From assembly GCA_051954935.1 (NCBI GenBank), contig JBQCHG010000016.1, forward strand, positions 1 to 13,235: DNA of 13,235 bases, read 5' to 3'. Position numbers and translations under genes: made by a program. Below the pieces are notes generated by a model. That model was not told where the DNA came from and searched no databases. It saw only the letters and a list, made by a program, of their open reading frames with translations. This DNA comes from 66-474 sp051954935. GTDB taxonomy: Bacteria; Pseudomonadota; Gammaproteobacteria; Xanthomonadales; Rhodanobacteraceae. Shown here piece by piece: positions 1 through 5,935 of the stretch (position 1 is the stretch's first letter; each line of letters opens with the position of its first letter).

Positions 1-161
1 GCGCCGGCCGCTTTCTTGCCGCTCTCCGCGATCAGCTTGGTTTGCTTGTCCGATGCCTCGCCGAACTTTTTCAGCGATGCATCGACCTCTTTGCGCTTCT
101 TCTCGTAGTCTTTTACATCGAGCCCGAGGGCGATGTAGAAACTCTCGATGATGTTAGCCAT
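1..161 (-). CDS. Tail tape measure protein, N-terminal fragment (partial, runs off left edge)
   Basis: Reading the minus strand from an ATG at 161 gives an open frame of 53 codons to the window edge, beginning MANIIESFYIALGLDVKDYE and continuing with a Lys/Glu-rich, helix-forming stretch (KKRKEVDASLKKFGEASDKQ). The short N-terminal hydrophobic segment followed by charged helical sequence is what tape measure proteins of myoviruses look like at their start. The position directly after the tail assembly chaperone pair is the conserved place for this gene, as with lambda H after G/T. The tape measure sets tail length and is threaded into the tube. The start codon lies inside the end of the GT frame, whose TAA is at 154-156, an 8-base overlap that suggests translational coupling. 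A short-spaced AAGGA precedes the ATG. Because only the start is visible, later domains such as a lytic transglycosylase cannot be judged. Confidence 0.75.
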   Translation of the reverse strand, partial: MANIIESFYIALGLDVKDYEKKRKEVDASLKKFGEASDKQTKLIAESGKKAAG

Positions 162-752
162 GGTCCTTGCTCGCGATGGCTTCGTTGTGTCGGTTCACGG
201 CGTTGATTTCCAGCACATCCCACATGTCTTGCAGGGACAGCACGGTGGCGAGTTCGGCGAAGGTCACGAGTTCGGAGGAGACGGCACCGGCGATGGTTGG
301 GGGGACGTTGAGGACGCGGGCGTACTTGCGCCAATCGACGATGTCAGGCGGCCCCAGATCAGGCGACCGCCTTTCTTGAAAAAACCCGCGTGCAACTCCA
401 CCCACGCCATTCGGATCGTCAGCAGGGTTGTGGCTTCTTCGATGTCGTCGGCCACCAGATCGCGCGTGATTTTGCCCTCGTCGATCTTGAGGCCTTCCAG
501 CATTTTCGCCATCAGCGTGTCGGCTTCCTCGGGCGTGATCTGCGCGAGCAGCACCCAAAGGATGCCGGCGATGCCCGCGAACCCGGAATCAGCCTGCACG
601 TCAGGCAGGTTCACGCCATTGCGGCCGAGCGCCAGCACCAGGCGCACCGTCCAGCGCTCGATGTCGAGCGCCGGCAGTTCGGTGAGGACGAACGTCTTGC
701 CCTTATCGCGGCCGTCCGCGTCGATCGTTAACCGGCAGGTCTTGCGGGCCAT
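154..752 (-). CDS. Tail assembly chaperone GT (product of -1 ribosomal frameshift)
   Basis: Inferred fusion of about 199 residues: 124 codons of the G frame (752 to 381), then 75 codons in the -1 frame to the TAA at 154-156. The -1 frame is open well upstream of the shift point. Its translated end contains DWRKYARVLNVPPTIAG and a long helical tail ending in NEAIASKDHG, which reads like genuine protein, whereas the G frame past the same point becomes Ser/Pro-rich. By analogy with lambda gpG/gpGT, the shorter product is made in excess and the longer one recruits tube protein, both binding the tape measure before tube assembly. The gene lies between the tube gene and the tape measure gene, where such pairs are normally found. 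The frames and the slippery sequence are seen; use of the shift is inferred. Confidence 0.78.
264..752 (-). CDS. Tail assembly chaperone G (unshifted product)
   Basis: An ATG at 752 opens a 162-residue frame to a TGA at 264-266. The ATG overlaps the tube gene's stop by one base (TGATG), so translation is probably coupled. The N-terminal part (MARKTCRLTIDADGRDKGKT, then a compact alpha/beta-like region up to about residue 124) is shared with the frameshifted GT protein. The last ~38 residues, after the slippery site, are low-complexity and end in repeated Ser/Pro/Thr, as expected when a frame is not under strong constraint. The likely role is a cytoplasmic chaperone for tail tube and tape measure assembly that is absent from the finished virion. 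Family assignment rests on gene order, size and the overlapping -1 frame rather than a diagnostic motif. Confidence 0.75.
   Translation of the reverse strand: MARKTCRLTIDADGRDKGKTFVLTELPALDIERWTVRLVLALGRNGVNLPDVQADSGFAGIAGILWVLLAQITPEEADTLMAKMLEGLKIDEGKITRDLVADDIEEATTLLTIRMAWVELHAGFFKKGGRLIWGRLTSSIGASTPASSTSPQPSPVPSPPNS
346..372 (-). promoter_or_regulatory. Possible frameshift-stimulating hairpin
   Basis: Five bases after the slippery site the transcript can fold AGGCGG (372-367) with CCGCCT (351-346), a perfect six-pair GC-rich stem closing a 15-base loop. Distance and strength fit a stimulatory stem for -1 frameshifting. It lies in coding sequence, so chance pairing in GC-rich DNA is possible; no pseudoknot partner was identified. 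Confidence 0.4.
378..387 (-). promoter_or_regulatory. -1 programmed frameshift slippery site
   Basis: The minus strand reads GGGTTTTTTC here. In the G frame this is split as G GGT TTT TTC, so two overlapping heptamers of the X XXY YYZ form are in register: GGGTTTT (387-381) and TTTTTTC (384-378). Either slip gives the same junction peptide, ...HAGFFQERR. The downstream open frame is exactly -1 relative to G. This is the arrangement known for tail chaperone genes of many dsDNA phages. Confidence 0.75.
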
Positions 753-1186
753 CAGGACACCTTCGCGCCGATGACCTTCTCCCAGCTGATCTCGAACTTC
801 AGCGGGGCGAGGGTCTTCTTCGCTTCGGGCATCGCCTGGAAACGCGTCAGGTAGCCGTTCGTCATCGCGAACTTGTACCCGATCGACGGGATGATGATCG
901 TGGCCGCGGCCGAGATGACTTCACGGCCGGCGTCCTGCGCGAGCTGCCAGTTCGTGAAGATGTCGAAGGAGGCAGAATCGCCCTGCAGCGTGACGGCCAT
1001 CTTGTACGGGTTGAAGATGTAGCCCGCCGACAGCTTGCCATCGATACCCATCAGGACTTCCGCCTTTTCGATGGCTTCGGTGGCGAAGGCGTCGTCCGTG
1101 GCGTAGCCCTGGATCGATTGCGGCGCCGAGTAAACGCCCGGGATGACGATGGCGAACGAGGAGTTCGCAGAAGTGATCGTGCTCAT
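752..1186 (-). CDS. Tail tube protein, DUF3277-like
   Basis: A 144-residue protein starting at ATG 1186, MSTITSANSSFAIVIPGVYS. It is small and rich in beta-strand-forming segments, with IDGKLSAGYIFNPYKMAVTLQGDSASFDIF in the middle and a conserved-looking LKFEISWEKVIGAKVS end. This matches what I know of the DUF3277 family, which forms the inner tube of KPP10-like and related contractile tails. The frame is open further upstream, but that stretch is antisense-like shadow inside the sheath gene. The chosen ATG is two bases after the sheath stop and is preceded by GGAGG about 10 bases away. The order sheath, tube, chaperones, tape measure is the standard one. Its TGA overlaps the next ATG by one base. 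Confidence 0.85.
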   Translation of the reverse strand: MSTITSANSSFAIVIPGVYSAPQSIQGYATDDAFATEAIEKAEVLMGIDGKLSAGYIFNPYKMAVTLQGDSASFDIFTNWQLAQDAGREVISAAATIIIPSIGYKFAMTNGYLTRFQAMPEAKKTLAPLKFEISWEKVIGAKVS

Positions 1187-1188
1187 GA

Positions 1189-2682
1189 TTACTGCACCTC
1201 CACACTGGCCAGGGAAAGGGCCTGCACTGACCCTCCGTCGTTGTAGTAAAGGGTCATCGGCGGCGACTGGCGCGCGACACGCGTGGACGGCGCGGCGTCC
1301 TTGATGTCGAGGTAGTAGCCCGACGCGTTGAGCGGTTGCGACACGTCGAAGCCGACCGCGTTGTAGAGCTGCTGCACCTGCGACGCCGACAGGGGGATAC
1401 CGATGCGAATCGTGCCGAAGTTCACTGCCGCATTGATCGGATCGGCGAGCGCGGCATGGATCAGCGAGTAGCCGGCCGCGTTGTACGGGATCGAGTTGAC
1501 GGACGTCAGCAGGGTCATCATCGCGTCCTGCAGGTCGGCGTTGAGCTTGATCTGGCAGACGTATGAATCGGCCCACTTGTACTGACCGGTGATCGACCCC
1601 GGGTAGAAGAACTGCCACTGCGTCGAGCTGGTGGCGAAGGCGCCGTAATAGTTGTAGCCGTTGGTTTCCAGCGCCGAGGCCTGCGCACTGGTGGTGACGG
1701 TAGGCGTCAGGCCCGAGAACGAACGCTCGGCAAGGTTGGTGCGGCCTTCTTTCTGCGTGAAGTTCTGTGATGCGGCCCAACCCAGCACCGCTGCGGCTTC
1801 CAATGCGCCTTCAGCATCGTTCGCGGCCCAGATGCCGATCGTGCCATCTTCGTTCGCTGCGATCACCGCGGCGAGCCAGGTCGCGGTGTTGCCCGCGGTG
1901 AGCGCGTTCACGTCAGTGTCGTAACCGGCGTAGAAGTAGCGCTTGCCCTGCACGGCCGTCCATGCACTGAAGGCTTCCTTGTCGGCTAGCACCGGTTCGA
2001 AGGTGGTCGAGAACCCAGCCCAGTCGCCAGCGGCGGCCGCGAACACCGGCATGGCGGTGGCTGGCGTGGAAGCAACCGCGCCCTGAGACAGCACGGCGCC
2101 GGTGGCTTGCGTGAGGTTCAGACCAGCAGCCAACGTGCCCGTGGCATAGGTTGCGGTCGATGCGGCGCCCGTGGTGTTGCTGGTGAATACGAACGCGCTC
2201 AGCTGCGCATCGTAGGCCAGCGTGAAATCGGGGGCCGTGAACGCCGCTTCGATGGTGGTGGCCGCCGAAGCGAAGCTGGTGGCAGCCGACAGATTGATCG
2301 ACGCCGAAGTGTTGGGCGTACCGTCGATCGTCACGGTCAGCGTGCCGGTGAGCGCCTGCAGTTGCGTCAGCGTCATGTCGGCGAGCGAGCCCGATCGCAA
2401 GAATGCCGCGGTAGGCGTTTCGCTGTACGCGCCGAAATAGAGCTTGCCCGGCGTGGTGGTGGCGCCGTTCTGGCCCTCGAAGTAGATCTGCGACATCAGG
2501 TATTCGGTCGAGGTCAGGCCGAAGAAGGCGCCGACGTCCGCCGCGGTCGCGAACGGCAGCATGGTGCCGGACGGGATCGAGGCGTTCTCGGACAGGATCA
2601 GGCCGTTGAGATCGAGCGCGGAGCCGGCCGCGGCAAGCACGCTCGGGATGACATTTGCAATGCGACTGGCGGGGATTGCCAT
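1189..2682 (-). CDS. Contractile tail sheath protein, DUF3383-like
   Basis: A 497-residue protein starting MAIPASRIANVIPSVLAAAG with a good GGAG site eight bases upstream. The N-terminal region (1-110) contains the FATAADVGAFFGLTSTEY type segment seen in sheath families, where a phage-encoded field of view is followed by YLMSQIYFEGQ. Residues about 111-150 hold the TGTLTVTIDGTPNTSASINL insert with an AATSFASAATTIEAAF helix, a hallmark of DUF3383 proteins. The C-terminal part, with GYSLIHAALADPINAAVNFG and GYYLDIKDA, corresponds to the sheath core that makes inter-subunit contacts. It surrounds the tube and contracts on infection, so the phage is a myovirus. The gene follows a hairpin terminator at 2711-2730 and is followed two bases later by the tube gene. 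Family assignment is from recognised sequence style, not a search. Confidence 0.88.
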   Translation of the reverse strand: MAIPASRIANVIPSVLAAAGSALDLNGLILSENASIPSGTMLPFATAADVGAFFGLTSTEYLMSQIYFEGQNGATTTPGKLYFGAYSETPTAAFLRSGSLADMTLTQLQALTGTLTVTIDGTPNTSASINLSAATSFASAATTIEAAFTAPDFTLAYDAQLSAFVFTSNTTGAASTATYATGTLAAGLNLTQATGAVLSQGAVASTPATAMPVFAAAAGDWAGFSTTFEPVLADKEAFSAWTAVQGKRYFYAGYDTDVNALTAGNTATWLAAVIAANEDGTIGIWAANDAEGALEAAAVLGWAASQNFTQKEGRTNLAERSFSGLTPTVTTSAQASALETNGYNYYGAFATSSTQWQFFYPGSITGQYKWADSYVCQIKLNADLQDAMMTLLTSVNSIPYNAAGYSLIHAALADPINAAVNFGTIRIGIPLSASQVQQLYNAVGFDVSQPLNASGYYLDIKDAAPSTRVARQSPPMTLYYNDGGSVQALSLASVEVQ

Positions 2683-2707
2683 GGGGTTTGCTCCGATTGC
2701 GGAAACG

Positions 2708-2730
2708 AAAAAGCCGCCTTGCGGCGGCCT
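2708..2730 (-). terminator. Intrinsic terminator/attenuator between neck and sheath genes
   Basis: On the minus strand GCCGCC and GGCGGC pair around a GCAA tetraloop (GNRA type); arms are 2723-2728 and 2713-2718. The stem extends by a G-U and an A-U pair and is followed by a run of five T. It lies in the 72-base gap between the neck terminator-like gene and the sheath gene. Only about 30 bases separate it from the sheath ATG, so no promoter fits after it; partial termination or mRNA 3'-end protection is more likely than a full stop. Confidence 0.75.
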
Positions 2731-2754
2731 GGTGAGGGGTGGAACGGATGCGCG

Positions 2755-3294
2755 TTACGGCGGGAAGACGGCGTCCACTTCGGCAGGAACGACCGTGAGC
2801 GACATGGCGAAGTCCTGCGGCAACGTCACGACGGGGTTGTATTGGAAAGCCAGTTCCACGATCCAGCGCGGGTTGTACTGGTTTTCCGAGTTGACGATGG
2901 TCATCTGGCGCGGATCGTTCGCGTACAGCGGCTGGATCTCGATGTCCGATTCGGCGAGCGCGGCGGCCGCGTAGTCGGTCTTGAACGTGGTCGCGATCAA
3001 CGCGGCCATGTCAGCAGCATCGGGGCCGTAGCAATCGAGCTGGACATCCCACTGCGTCGAGCGCGAATGGGTTTCGTTGCCGGGGTTCGACTGCCCCGGA
3101 ATGAACGTCACCTTGTCGGTTGACAGGCCCGGCGCGTTCAGTCCGGTCATGAGGATGAAATCGCCCTGCGGCATCGGCACGCGGTTCTGCTGTGACTGCA
3201 TCACCGGGCACGACACCAAGCCCTGCAGGAACGTGCGCAGCGCGGTGTAGAGCATCGATTGGTCGACGCTGATCGACGCCAGAAGATCGCTCAC
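2755..3294 (-). CDS. Phage neck / tail terminator-like protein (gp12-like, LIC_12616-type)
   Basis: A 179-residue protein read from a GTG at 3294, VSDLLASISVDQSMLYTALR (initiator Met in place of Val). The GTG overlaps the TGA of the previous gene as GTGA, a classic coupling overlap; longer upstream readings of the frame lie antisense-like inside other genes and are not credible. The segment MPQGDFILMTGLNAPGLSTD, followed by a strand-rich region with TQWDVQLDCYGPDAADMAAL and a helix, resembles neck terminator proteins that close the tail tube and join it to the head. The end, IVELAFQYNPVVTLPQDFA, fits the same family. It ends at a TAA just before a hairpin terminator. Function is inferred from family resemblance and from its place between connectors and sheath. 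Confidence 0.72.
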   Translation of the reverse strand: MSDLLASISVDQSMLYTALRTFLQGLVSCPVMQSQQNRVPMPQGDFILMTGLNAPGLSTDKVTFIPGQSNPGNETHSRSTQWDVQLDCYGPDAADMAALIATTFKTDYAAAALAESDIEIQPLYANDPRQMTIVNSENQYNPRWIVELAFQYNPVVTLPQDFAMSLTVVPAEVDAVFPP

Positions 3295-3662
3295 GGGTTC
3301 ACCTGCAGCTGACCGATCACGCGGCACCACTGAGGCCATTGTTCGGAAATCGCCACGGCGAGATAGGTATCCGCGCCGATCACGATCTTGTCGCCACCGG
3401 TGCCGGCCACGCGATCGACCGCGCGCACCGTGCCCGGGCAGTAGATGGATTTCAGGATACCCTGCAGGTTGAGGTTCTCGATGTGCTGCAGGTCCTTGAA
3501 ACTCAGTTCTTGCGCCTGGACTTGCATGGACACCGGGGCGGCGTAGGCGGGCACCGTGGAGCCGTCGGAGTTGGTGGTGTAACCCGTGCTGGCCAGCAGC
3601 TGCGCGGTCACGAACGGGTTCACGATCCCGACCATCGGCGCGGCAATCCCGTGCAAATTCAA
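3291..3662 (-). CDS. Neck-region structural protein of unknown function (TTG start)
   Basis: A 123-residue protein read from a TTG at 3662, giving (M)NLHGIAAPMVGIVNPFVT. The TTG overlaps the previous TGA as TTGA and has GGAG eight bases upstream. A later ATG at 3635 would remove the NLHGI start, which I recall as the usual beginning of this phage family, and has a poorer ribosome site. The middle (STGYTTNSDGSTVPAYAAPV) and the end (GGDKIVIGADTYLAVAISEQWPQWCRVIGQL) look like a compact beta-rich connector, and conserved Trp residues lie near the C terminus. It sits between the gp10-like gene and the neck terminator gene, overlapping both by four bases, so it is probably a head-closure or adaptor subunit. 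No catalytic motif is visible. Confidence 0.7.
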   Translation of the reverse strand: MNLHGIAAPMVGIVNPFVTAQLLASTGYTTNSDGSTVPAYAAPVSMQVQAQELSFKDLQHIENLNLQGILKSIYCPGTVRAVDRVAGTGGDKIVIGADTYLAVAISEQWPQWCRVIGQLQVNP

Positions 3663-4219
3663 GGCGCCGACTCCGTGAAGTTGCCATCGTCCTTGCCGAC
3701 GCCGTGCGCGACGCTCGCGATCAGGTAGCCGGTGTCGTTCAGCGGTTTGTTGTCGCTGCCCGGATCCATACCTTCCGCGATCGCCGCGGCGGCTTCGCCC
3801 ACCGTCTTGCCGGTGATCGTGCGGCCGGCCTTGCGCCACTTCCGCAACAGCACGGTGATCGGCGAAAGCTCCGGCTCGTTGATCTGCGCGATCGTCGCCT
3901 GCAGGTCCATCGCCGCCACGCGTCCGACACCGTCCAGCGCATCGAACGCATCCATGCTGCCGTTCGCGACTTCGCGCGTGAAGTTCTTCAGGATCTCGGC
4001 CCAGCGCGCATGATTCTCGGCCACGGTCGGCTTCAGCATCGGGCGCGGCGGGATGCTCTTTTCAGGCACGCCGAAGTTCTGGATGGCGGCGACGTAGGCG
4101 ACGGGCGTGCCATCCGGGTATTCCTTGCCGCTCGGCCAACCGATCTTCGCCTGCTTGTCGGCGAACTGCTTCGGTAACCGCTCGAGCGCGGCGTTGATGC
4201 GGGACGTGTCGAAGCCCAT
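3659..4219 (-). CDS. HK97 gp10-like neck / virion morphogenesis protein
   Basis: A 186-residue protein starting at ATG 4219, MGFDTSRINAALERLPKQFA. The ATG shares one base with the stop of the DUF4054 gene (TGATG). Residues 26-50 carry IGWPSGKEYPDGTPVAYVAA then IQNFG, followed by IPPRPMLKPTV (56-66), the 'PPRPF/M-L' signature common in gp10-like and virion morphogenesis proteins. Near the C terminus, KPLNDTGYLIASVAHGV (from residue 158) matches the usual 'pL.dTG.L..Si' end of that group. These proteins join head connectors to the tail terminator. The upstream part of the open frame (to 4567) is a shadow of the DUF4054 gene. The gene's TGA overlaps the next TTG start. Confidence 0.75.
   Translation of the reverse strand: MGFDTSRINAALERLPKQFADKQAKIGWPSGKEYPDGTPVAYVAAIQNFGVPEKSIPPRPMLKPTVAENHARWAEILKNFTREVANGSMDAFDALDGVGRVAAMDLQATIAQINEPELSPITVLLRKWRKAGRTITGKTVGEAAAAIAEGMDPGSDNKPLNDTGYLIASVAHGVGKDDGNFTESAP
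3671..3674 (-). promoter_or_regulatory. Ribosome binding site supporting the TTG start at 3662
   Basis: GGAG on the minus strand, eight bases before the TTG. It lies in the last codons of the upstream gp10-like gene. The ATG 27 bases further on (3635) has no comparable site at a normal distance, which decides the start in favour of TTG. Confidence 0.5.
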
Positions 4220-4668
4220 CAGATGAACACGCCCCCGGCTTTGCGGAACCCTTCGCGCTCGCACGAACCGCCCACATAGAAGCCGACGCTGCCGACAATG
4301 TCGAGCAGCATGCGCAGTTCGATGCCGTAGGGTGTCGTGGAAAGCCAGTACTGCAGCGCCGACTTCGCCGGCGGCGGCTGCAGCGTGATCGACACCGAAC
4401 CTTCGGATGCCGCGGACATGACGCCCATCGGTGTCCCGTTGGCGATGTTCTGCGCCAGTTGCGTCAGGTGCGCGCACAGGAGATCGAGCGCGCGCTGCAG
4501 CTGTGCCGGGTTGCACGTCCAGCCAGGATTCGCGTTCGGGCTGATGTAGGCCGTACCCGTGGTCCACGTCGCCGACAGCGTGGCTGCCGGAAACGTCGTG
4601 GTGTTGGCGAACGCCGGGAACTGTGCCCGGAAGTTCGCATCGTTGTAGGCCGGCGGTACCCAGGACAT
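4219..4668 (-). CDS. Head-tail connector, DUF4054-like
   Basis: A 149-residue protein starting MSWVPPAYNDANFRAQFPAF. The 'FRAQFPAFANTTTFPAATL' opening, a helical middle with LDLLCAHLTQLAQ, and the C-terminal segment from SALQYWLSTTPYG through GSVGFYVGG are the recognised features of DUF4054 proteins, which act as adaptor subunits under the portal in contractile-tailed phages. It starts three bases after the stop of the 132-residue upstream gene with only a weak ribosome site, so translation is probably coupled. It ends in a TGATG overlap with the gp10-like gene. Size is normal for the family. Confidence 0.85.
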   Translation of the reverse strand: MSWVPPAYNDANFRAQFPAFANTTTFPAATLSATWTTGTAYISPNANPGWTCNPAQLQRALDLLCAHLTQLAQNIANGTPMGVMSAASEGSVSITLQPPPAKSALQYWLSTTPYGIELRMLLDIVGSVGFYVGGSCEREGFRKAGGVFI

Positions 4669-4671
4669 GGA

Positions 4672-5070
4672 TCAGGCCGCGTCGTCGAGATCCACGACTT
4701 CCTTTCCGCCCGACACCACCGCGTCAACCTGCTTGTCGAGGTAGTCGGCCGGCGTGATCGGCTTGGACTTGTCCTTAGCGTTCATGTCGGTGGCAACCTT
4801 GTCCGGATCCGAGCGGCGCGCCTGCACGGTGATGAAACCGTTCTTCTTGTGCAGCGCGAACACCGGGTTCTTCTCGAGCTCGGCCAGGGCCTCTTCCGTG
4901 ACTTCGGTGTGCACGCCCTGCGGCGTGATCAGGCGATCGTTCGCGACGCCCGCGCCGCCCTTGATCAGGATGTCGCTGGTCGGGATCGGTACGCCTTCCG
5001 GATTGACCTGGTGGTTGACGTAGCGCTGATCGTTGGCCAGCGTGGAAAACACGTGCACGGACTTGCCCAT
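4672..5070 (-). CDS. Conserved-looking phage structural-module protein, function unknown
   Basis: A 132-residue protein with ATG at 5070 and a strong GGAGG five bases before it. It begins MGKSVHVFSTLANDQRYVNH and contains SDILIKGGAGVANDRLITPQ, a Glu-rich helix TEVTEEALAELEKNP, then FALHKKNGFITVQARR and a charged, Asp-rich tail. There is no signal peptide, membrane segment or catalytic motif. Proteins like this occur beside the capsid gene in related phages as far as I recall, without an assigned function; a head decoration, capsid accessory or connector role is possible. The gene follows a hairpin terminator (5097-5116) and was probably next to the capsid gene before the GIY-YIG gene entered. 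The perfect ribosome site implies good expression. Confidence 0.7.
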   Translation of the reverse strand: MGKSVHVFSTLANDQRYVNHQVNPEGVPIPTSDILIKGGAGVANDRLITPQGVHTEVTEEALAELEKNPVFALHKKNGFITVQARRSDPDKVATDMNAKDKSKPITPADYLDKQVDAVVSGGKEVVDLDDAA

Positions 5071-5091
5071 GGGAACCTCCGGTGACGGGAA

Positions 5092-5116
5092 TGAAAAAGC
5101 CCGCTTGCGCGGGCTT
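5092..5116 (-). terminator. Intrinsic terminator/attenuator after the GIY-YIG gene
   Basis: On the minus strand AAGCCCGC (5116-5109) pairs perfectly with GCGGGCTT (5104-5097) around a GCAA tetraloop, giving eight base pairs followed by further T residues (TTTTTC overall). It lies between the GIY-YIG stop and the start of the 132-residue gene, 27 bases before that ATG, leaving no room for a promoter after it. The plus-strand reading lacks a T run, so it acts on leftward transcripts. Confidence 0.8.
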
Positions 5117-5138
5117 CGTGGTAAAACTGTCGCGTCCG

Positions 5139-5876
5139 TTATAGGCGCACGCAGGTTCCGCGTACCACCCTGCGACTGATCGTCGCATCACTGACACCTA
5201 GCGCCGCAGCCATTGCATGCTGTGACGAATACTCAATTCCTGCTTTCACGTCCATCACTGGACGACTGCATGCTTGTGCAGACAGACTGGCTATGCGACG
5301 GCAATTGTCGCGGTTCCTTGCGGATTCGCGCCACTTTGCACGGCCGGCCTCGAACTTACGGATTGTCTCAGGGTTCTTGAACGCTTCGGCTCGCATCCTT
5401 TTGGCGTGGCCGGAGTTCGCCAAGGCAACCGCAGACGCCCGCTGCCGCTCTTTGCCTTCGGGTGTGCGCATGTCGGGGTGCCCCATCATGCGGGCCGCGT
5501 GTTCGGCGCACCACTTAGCATTAGCCCACGTTTTGTTGCCAATCTTCCAATAAGGTTCTGAACCCTTATCAAAATGAAAGCCGTCGCCACCATTCGTTAC
5601 GTTGTAACCGATGTTGCGATCCGTCGAACCAAAGTTTCGAATTGCATTTATTTCCGCCTTCGCGCATTCATCCCTAGATGCGTGAGTGCTGATTATTTCT
5701 TCCTTCGGGGCGCCGTGCTTGCGCCACGCTCTATAAACCGGTAGGTCTCTTCCCTTGCGAGCCGCGTAGTCATGATCCGCATATCTTGAAAAAGAATGAC
5801 CACGTCTACCGACATGGCTCATGCCAATATAAATTTTCCCATTTGGAAAAGTCAGTTTGTAAACGAAGAATTGCAT
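5139..5876 (-). CDS. Free-standing GIY-YIG homing-type endonuclease
   Basis: A 245-residue protein. The N terminus has the GIY-YIG core: FVYKLTF (Tyr6), KIYIG (16-18 YIG), an Arg-rich helix (GRRGHSFSRY), the putative metal-binding Glu75 in AEINAIRNF, and the closing YNVTNGGDG (91-99). Residues 100-200 are a Lys/Arg-rich linker with repeated NUMOD3-like character. Residues 204-242 (SRPVMDVKAG, YSSQHAMAAALGVSDATISR) match a NUMOD1-like helix-turn-helix DNA-binding module. It would cut a specific site in phage DNA lacking the gene and spread by repair. It lies between the capsid gene and the neck genes. G+C is clearly lower than the neighbours; by hand, 20 of 60 bases at 5821-5880 and 26 of 60 at 5641-5700. 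No Shine-Dalgarno site precedes the ATG, and a hairpin lies just upstream, implying weak translation. I see no intron around it. Confidence 0.88.
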   Translation of the reverse strand: MQFFVYKLTFPNGKIYIGMSHVGRRGHSFSRYADHDYAARKGRDLPVYRAWRKHGAPKEEIISTHASRDECAKAEINAIRNFGSTDRNIGYNVTNGGDGFHFDKGSEPYWKIGNKTWANAKWCAEHAARMMGHPDMRTPEGKERQRASAVALANSGHAKRMRAEAFKNPETIRKFEAGRAKWRESARNRDNCRRIASLSAQACSRPVMDVKAGIEYSSQHAMAAALGVSDATISRRVVRGTCVRL

Positions 5877-5881
5877 GTGCG

Positions 5882-5917
5882 AAAAGCTAAGCCCCGCCGA
5901 TAGAGACGGGGCTTAGT
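5882..5917 (-). terminator. Intrinsic terminator after the capsid gene, abutting the GIY-YIG start
   Basis: On the minus strand CTAAGCCCCG (5916-5907) pairs perfectly with CGGGGCTTAG (5896-5887) around a 10-base loop, a 10-pair stem followed by CTTTT. It starts 20 bases after the capsid stop. The GIY-YIG ATG comes only ten bases after the stem, so the structure occupies the place where a ribosome site would be. It may end most capsid transcripts and keep the endonuclease low. Confidence 0.75.
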
Positions 5918-5935
5918 ATAGCTAAATGCTGCCCA

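Noticed and set aside
2107..3123. Plus-strand open frame of 338 codons across sheath and neck genes.
   Set aside because: Arg/Gly-rich low-complexity antisense shadow; it crosses the minus-strand terminator at 2711 and has no plausible motif.
5097..5116. Hairpin as a CRISPR-like or IS-end repeat.
   Set aside because: It is a single stem with a tetraloop and T run; no spaced repeat array, target duplication or transposase is present.
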